Below are positions 60,540 through 64,000 of a stretch of DNA of 64,000 nucleotides, piece after piece. The DNA lies in assembly GCA_027487845.1 (NCBI GenBank), contig JAIYCV010000008.1:1-64000 (forward strand). Reading direction: 5' to 3'. The notes beneath the pieces are model-generated. The model had not been told where the DNA came from. It was given only the letters and a program-made list of their open reading frames with translations, and ran no database searches. A program made the position numbers and the translations under genes. The stretch's first letter is position 1; the number at the start of each line of letters is the position of its first letter. Source of the DNA: Flammeovirgaceae bacterium. GTDB taxonomy: Bacteria; Bacteroidota; Bacteroidia; Cytophagales; Cyclobacteriaceae.

Positions 60540-60898
60540 CTTCGGTTTGTCAATACCACTACGCTTGCTTTTCTGCAAACCCCGCCAATGGGAGGATTGA
60601 ATTTTGAAATCTTGACTTCAACGGCAATCGCCTCTTTAAATGTTGCAAGTGTGTCGAGCGCAATTTGATTGGCTACTGTTTCAAGCAGTTTGGAAGGTTT
60701 CTCCATTACGGCCTTTACCACTAAATATAATTCTTCATAATTTAACGTGCCAGTCAACTCATCGCGAAAGGCAGATGCATCGAAGGTTGTATCCACTAGA
60801 ATATCTACCTCAAATTTATTGCCCGAGGATCGCTCATGCGGATAAACACCATGATAGGCGTGAAACTCCAATCCTTCGAGAGAGACCTTTCCCTGCAT
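60536..60898 (-). CDS. folB: Dihydroneopterin aldolase
   Basis: A 120-residue enzyme of folate synthesis that cleaves dihydroneopterin. It begins G-K-V-S-L-E-G-L-E-F-H-A-Y-H-G-V-Y-P-H-E-R (in parts: V-S-L-E-G-L-E-F-H, A-Y-H-G-V-Y-P-H-E-R), and L-N-Y-E-E-L-Y (about 50-56), L-L-E-T-V-A-N-Q-I-A (about 68-77) and a C-terminal K-F-N-P-P-I-G-G-V-C-R-K follow; Glu in P-x-E and Lys in the final part are the catalytic residues. The length is typical. No other folate gene is adjacent. Confidence 0.93.
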   Translation of the reverse strand: MQGKVSLEGLEFHAYHGVYPHERSSGNKFEVDILVDTTFDASAFRDELTGTLNYEELYLVVKAVMEKPSKLLETVANQIALDTLATFKEAIAVEVKISKFNPPIGGVCRKASVVVLTNRS

Positions 60899-60966
60899 TT
60901 GACTTCTTTTTGCTGTGGGTATTTTAGTGCGCTGAATTACAATTTGAATATTGAGAATGCTACTGG

Positions 60967-61686
60967 TTAATCGATCTCATCGAAAAACGATCTTTGCACT
61001 TTCTTCTCCTCCACAAAAACCTCCACCAATTCGGTCTCTTGGACTTCAACAATAACAGGTTCAAGACTACCCATTTTCTGATCGGTTCGTTCGAAATCAT
61101 TATTAGGATACAAAACTTTTTTGATTTGTTTTTTTGCGTTTGCTAAGTGCATGTCTGGATCGAAGTCGCGTGTAACAGTTTTAGCTCGTTCTACCCTGTC
61201 CATCGTATCGTTTGCCAATCGCTTCATATCGGAAAGTAAATTATCCCGATGTGACTCAAAGTTGCGATAGGTTTGAACTAGCTCTTTCAATCTATCTTCC
61301 ATTTCTTCCAGCATCTGCCTGGCTATCGCCTCTGCTTCTTCAATGGAGTTTTTGGCTTTTGCTTTCGCCTCGTTTATTAAGGCTTCTGCTTTCATATTTG
61401 TCTCCCGCATGTGGAGTTCCGCAGCTCTGTTGGCCTGATCAATCATGCTAGACCCCGTTTCTTCGGCAGTCTTGAGGGTTCTGTAAAGAGAATTTTCTAC
61501 CTCTCGTAGTTTTAAGACTTCACGTTCTGCGGCTTCGAGCTTAAAACGCATTTCTTTACCTTCGTCTTGGGTGCGCTCCCATTCTTGAGAGAGAGACGAA
61601 AGAAAAGCACTTACTTCTTCTTTGTCATAACCGCGCAGGGTGCGCTCAAATTGTTTTTGTCGGATCTCGAGAGGAGTTATCTTCAT
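60967..61686 (-). CDS. DivIVA-domain protein
   Basis: A 239-residue coiled-coil protein. The N-terminus M-K-I-T-P-L-E-I-R-Q-K-Q-F-E-R-T-L-R-G-Y-D (in parts: I-T-P-L-E-I-R-Q-K-Q-F, L-R-G-Y-D-K-E-E-V-S-A-F-L) is the membrane-curvature-binding DivIVA segment. Residues 30-170 are continuous coiled coil with A-E-A-K-A-K-A-K-type heptads. The rest is a charged tail ending S-F-F-D-E-I-D. Gram-positive DivIVA organises poles; in Bacteroidota the role is unestablished. It follows the HDAC-like gene in the same direction. Confidence 0.9.
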   Translation of the reverse strand: MKITPLEIRQKQFERTLRGYDKEEVSAFLSSLSQEWERTQDEGKEMRFKLEAAEREVLKLREVENSLYRTLKTAEETGSSMIDQANRAAELHMRETNMKAEALINEAKAKAKNSIEEAEAIARQMLEEMEDRLKELVQTYRNFESHRDNLLSDMKRLANDTMDRVERAKTVTRDFDPDMHLANAKKQIKKVLYPNNDFERTDQKMGSLEPVIVEVQETELVEVFVEEKKVQRSFFDEID

Positions 61687-61785
61687 AAAAAGGAATAGTA
61701 TAAAAAATGTAACCCTAGAAATTCGGTTTAAAGATAGTTAAACTCATTCGAATCAGTGCAACGTTAGCGTTATTACTTATAAGCA

Positions 61786-62688
61786 TCAAAAATAGATTTC
61801 TTGTGCTAATCGAAAGGTATTCGCGTGGGCTTCAATAATATCTTTAAAGTCGGGTGAATAGCCGCCCCCCATGCTGGCAACTAACGGGATGTTGTTTTGT
61901 TTGGCAATGGTAAGTACGGTTCGATCAGGCTGTTTGCATCCGTCTCGTGTTACGGAAAGCCTTCCCAGCTTATCAGTAGTTAATATGTCTACTCCTGATT
62001 GATAAAAAATAAAATCGGGCTCAACCTGATCAATCAGATTTTTCAAATGAGCATCTAACGCTTTTAGGTAAGCGAGGTCGTTGGTAAAATCGGGTAGACC
62101 AATATCTAAATCTGATTCTTCTTTGACTAAAGGATAGTTGTTAGCTCCGTGCATTGAAAATGTAAAAACGCGAGGGTCGTTCTTGAAAACTTGAGCTGTA
62201 CCATTGCCTTGATGAACATCTAAATCAACCACCAGAATTTGTTTTGCTAGTTTTTCATGAAGTAGGTAGTTCGCGGCAATCGCAATATCATTTAACAAAC
62301 AGAAGCCTTCTCCCTTATTTGTAAATGCGTGGTGAGTTCCCCCGGCAATATTCATGGCAATTCGATGGGTCATCGCAAACAACGCACATTCTATCGTTCC
62401 GTTCGCAATGGTTATCTCGCGATCGACTAACTCACGCGTCAGCGGAAAGCCTGTTCTTCGGATTTCTTGAGGCGTTAACAATAACGAGTTAAGTTTTTGC
62501 CAATAACGGGTGTCATGAGTAAGTGTAATCCATTTTTCTGCCAAAGGCGTTGGGTTAAAGATGTTTTCATTGTTGATTGTTCCCTCGTGTAGCAATTGTT
62601 GCGGAAGCACTTCATACTTGCTCATCGGAAACCGGTGGTTTGGAGGCAAAGGCAGAACGTACGATTCATTCCATGCTATTTTTAACAT
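61786..62688 (-). CDS. Histone deacetylase-like hydrolase
   Basis: A 300-residue arginase-fold zinc hydrolase of the class II HDAC / acetylpolyamine amidohydrolase group. Visible residues include G-G-T-H-H-A (His pair, about 135), G-F-C-L-L-N-D-I-A-I-A-A (about 146), the zinc ligands in V-D-L-D-V-H-Q-G-N-G-T-A (about 173-184), S-G-V-D-I-L near 231 and G-G-G-Y in M-G-G-G-Y. The bacterial substrate may be acetylpolyamines, acetoin-related compounds or acetylated proteins. About 100 bases separate it from the DivIVA gene. Confidence 0.93.
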   Translation of the reverse strand: MLKIAWNESYVLPLPPNHRFPMSKYEVLPQQLLHEGTINNENIFNPTPLAEKWITLTHDTRYWQKLNSLLLTPQEIRRTGFPLTRELVDREITIANGTIECALFAMTHRIAMNIAGGTHHAFTNKGEGFCLLNDIAIAANYLLHEKLAKQILVVDLDVHQGNGTAQVFKNDPRVFTFSMHGANNYPLVKEESDLDIGLPDFTNDLAYLKALDAHLKNLIDQVEPDFIFYQSGVDILTTDKLGRLSVTRDGCKQPDRTVLTIAKQNNIPLVASMGGGYSPDFKDIIEAHANTFRLAQEIYF

Positions 62689-62744
62689 ACTTAGGTTAAA
62701 TGTTAGTGGATACTTTTTGCCTTCGCTAACTAGTTAGGTCTTAC

Positions 62745-62790
62745 GTCTTGATACTTACGTCTTATGTCTAAATACTTACGTCTACTTCAA
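62745..62790. repeat. Dispersed intergenic repeat between HDAC-like and MOSC genes
   Basis: GTCTTGATACTTACGTCTTA at 62745-62764 matches the 17566-17585 word in the ilvB-ilvN spacer at 18 of 20 positions. Immediately after, TACTTACGTCTACTT repeats the same unit, and the stretch 62737-62790 has three copies of TTACGTCT. It looks like a tandem degenerate repeat. Confidence 0.6.
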
Positions 62791-63255
62791 AACCACCACT
62801 GCATCATTTTGTTTTAAGATTCCGCTTTTGATGACTTTTGCTGTAATCCCACCATGGCCACGCATAGCATTGTAACCTCCAGTGCCAAGTGCTTCTTCCA
62901 TTCGCGAACACGGATGGCATTCGCCAGAATATTCAAAGACGGCCTCCCCGATGGCAAACCGGTTGCCCTTTAAAGCAAGTAAGTTGATTCCTGAAATTAA
63001 AATGTTGCGCCTTGTAAGTGTGAAGTCAAGCAGTTGTTTTCCCAGATAAGAGGCTATTGCCAAGATATGTTCGTGCTGGATAAAAGTAACCTGCCGATTT
63101 CCGCCTTTGCTCCGGTCGCCATTCAGTCCTTTGTTTACTATCGCCTCTACTTCGGTTAGCAAGCTTGCTGGTTTTACCCTGTCTGGTCTCACGGAAATAG
63201 ATATCACTGTTCCATTTTGCGAATAGAACTCAACTAGCTGTTTTATTTCCATCAT
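62782..63255 (-). CDS. MOSC-domain protein
   Basis: A 157-residue protein containing a single MOSC domain, the molybdenum-cofactor sulfurase C-terminal fold. L-N-G-D-R-S-K-G-G-N-R-Q-V-T-F (about 44-58), R-R-N-I-L-I-S-G-I-N (about 82-91) and G-E-C-H-P-C-S-R-M-E (about 111-120) with its conserved Cys residues are recognisable. MOSC proteins carry persulfide sulfur or act on N-hydroxylated substrates. It is divergent from the amidohydrolase gene, whose start is about 57 bases away. Confidence 0.9.
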   Translation of the reverse strand: MMEIKQLVEFYSQNGTVISISVRPDRVKPASLLTEVEAIVNKGLNGDRSKGGNRQVTFIQHEHILAIASYLGKQLLDFTLTRRNILISGINLLALKGNRFAIGEAVFEYSGECHPCSRMEEALGTGGYNAMRGHGGITAKVIKSGILKQNDAVVVLK

Positions 63256-63311
63256 TTTTTTACACTTTTTCGTATTTCATCTTAATTTTAATCACAAATT
63301 AGAAACTCAGA

Positions 63312-64000
63312 ATGATAAGAACCTTACTGCTGCTGTTATTTTTATACGCCTTTCAATCTAATGCCCAGTTGAAGGCGTTGGTTGGGGGTACTTTGATCGA
63401 TGGGTTTGGAGGAAAACCGATTTTGAATTCGGTTATCGTCATTGATAGCGAAAGAATTAAAACGGTGGGTCAGCAAGGCCAAGTGGTAATACCCGCAGCT
63501 GCCGAAATCATTAGCACAGAAGGCATGACCATTATACCCGGCCTCTGGGATATGCATGTTCACTTATACATAAACGGGCATAGTGATTATCTGCATTGGG
63601 ATAAGAAATACCTGAAATCAGCGAAGGATATTATTATGCCTGCCTCGGCACACCAGTTGTTAATGGCTGGAATAACAAGTGCGCGGGATCTTGGCGGGCC
63701 GCTAGAAGCAAGTATTTCGGTACGGGATAGGATCAATAAGGGTGAATTGCCAGGCCCAACCATGTATATGGCTGGGCCCTTTATTCAGCATGCTCCGTAT
63801 CCAGGCACCGAGGCATTTCGGTGGGGTGTAAATGGCGTTGCAGATGCGAAAAGCAAAATACAACAATTAGTAAAAGCGGGAGTTAATGTGATAAAATTAA
63901 TTGATCAGGATGAAATGACGCAAGAAGAAGTTCAAGCGGTGGTAGACGAAGCCCATAAAAATAAATTGAAAGTAGTTGGGCATTCGCACAGGCCCGAGGA
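63312..64000 (+). CDS. Secreted amidohydrolase, 5' part
   Basis: At least 229 codons of an open frame that runs off the window. The signal peptide is M-I-R-T-L-L-L-L-L-F-L-Y-A-F-Q-S-N-A-Q (1-19). L-I-D-G-F-G-G-K-P-I is the usual amidohydrolase first strand, and P-G-L-W-D-M-H-V-H-L (His-x-His metal ligands) follows near residue 78-87. S-A-R-D-L-G-G-P is another family word. The final part R-I-V-G-H-S-H-type metal ligand appears at the window end (V-V-G-H-S-H). Substrate unknown; imidazolonepropionase-like group likely. Confidence 0.9.
   Translation, partial: MIRTLLLLLFLYAFQSNAQLKALVGGTLIDGFGGKPILNSVIVIDSERIKTVGQQGQVVIPAAAEIISTEGMTIIPGLWDMHVHLYINGHSDYLHWDKKYLKSAKDIIMPASAHQLLMAGITSARDLGGPLEASISVRDRINKGELPGPTMYMAGPFIQHAPYPGTEAFRWGVNGVADAKSKIQQLVKAGVNVIKLIDQDEMTQEEVQAVVDEAHKNKLKVVGHSHRPE

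Noticed and set aside
1-64000. CRISPR array, tRNA, rRNA or insertion sequence
   Set aside because: No regularly spaced direct repeats, cloverleaf-like tRNA words, rRNA sequence or transposase frame were seen on either strand.

Overview
The window reads as a chromosomal segment of a member of the Bacteroidota, most likely Cytophagia-like. The evidence is the type IX secretion genes porU and porV, Bacteroidota-restricted families such as DUF2480, many outer-membrane barrel and SusD-free envelope proteins, weak or absent Shine-Dalgarno sequences, and TTG/TAnnTTTG-like promoter words. Almost all of it is ordinary, densely packed chromosome with many 1-4 base gene overlaps. There is no insertion sequence, CRISPR array, rRNA or tRNA that I can support.

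Layout. 1-1100: a toxin-antitoxin pair bracketed by GC-rich palindromic REP-like repeats. 1172-5837: a coiled-coil outer-membrane protein and a large secreted M16 peptidase, closed by a strong terminator. 6026-9558: rpmH, rnpA, an S41 peptidase, tsaB and a DUF2480 gene, tightly coupled. 9718-12800: an aminotransferase, then on the minus strand an S41 lipoprotein preceded by a gene that appears frameshifted. 12876-23412: a large isoleucine/valine operon, ilvE-ilvD-ilvB-ilvN-(methyltransferase)-ilvC-(GT87-like membrane protein)-ilvA-(unknown)-(HDOD/DUF3445), headed by a leader peptide rich in Val/Ile/Leu codons and a terminator/antiterminator. This is a textbook-style attenuator that can be read directly from the bases. 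23505-34411 (minus): envelope proteins, then an export operon (small secreted protein, adaptor, RND pump, outer-membrane factor, TPR protein, ABC exporter), with a LysR regulator divergent at 34811.

34811-48224: mixed small operons, including a WD40 protein, a 4'-phosphopantetheinyl transferase, a sugar-phosphate-isomerase-like protein divergent from a Nudix-like regulator whose catalytic box is degenerate, a TsdA-like dihaem cytochrome, YicC, and a 1136-residue protein joining a dead peptidase domain, a TolB-like propeller and an outer-membrane barrel. 48231-54795: pssA, porU, porV and a catalytically dead M16 protein. 54803-64000: an OmpA-family protein, a Rieske lipoprotein, a homologue of pentameric ligand-gated ion channels whose fourth membrane helix lies in the -1 frame, then dtd, an SDR-like protein, an A-type Fe-S carrier-like protein, folB, a DivIVA-domain protein, a histone-deacetylase-like hydrolase, a MOSC protein and the start of an amidohydrolase cut by the window end.

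The most notable items are the ilv attenuator, the split ion-channel gene, the canonical A AAA AAC slip site in the 12072-12799 gene, the repeat-flanked toxin-antitoxin module, and the putative operator in front of the Nudix-like regulator. All names come from motif recognition by eye; no database search was run.
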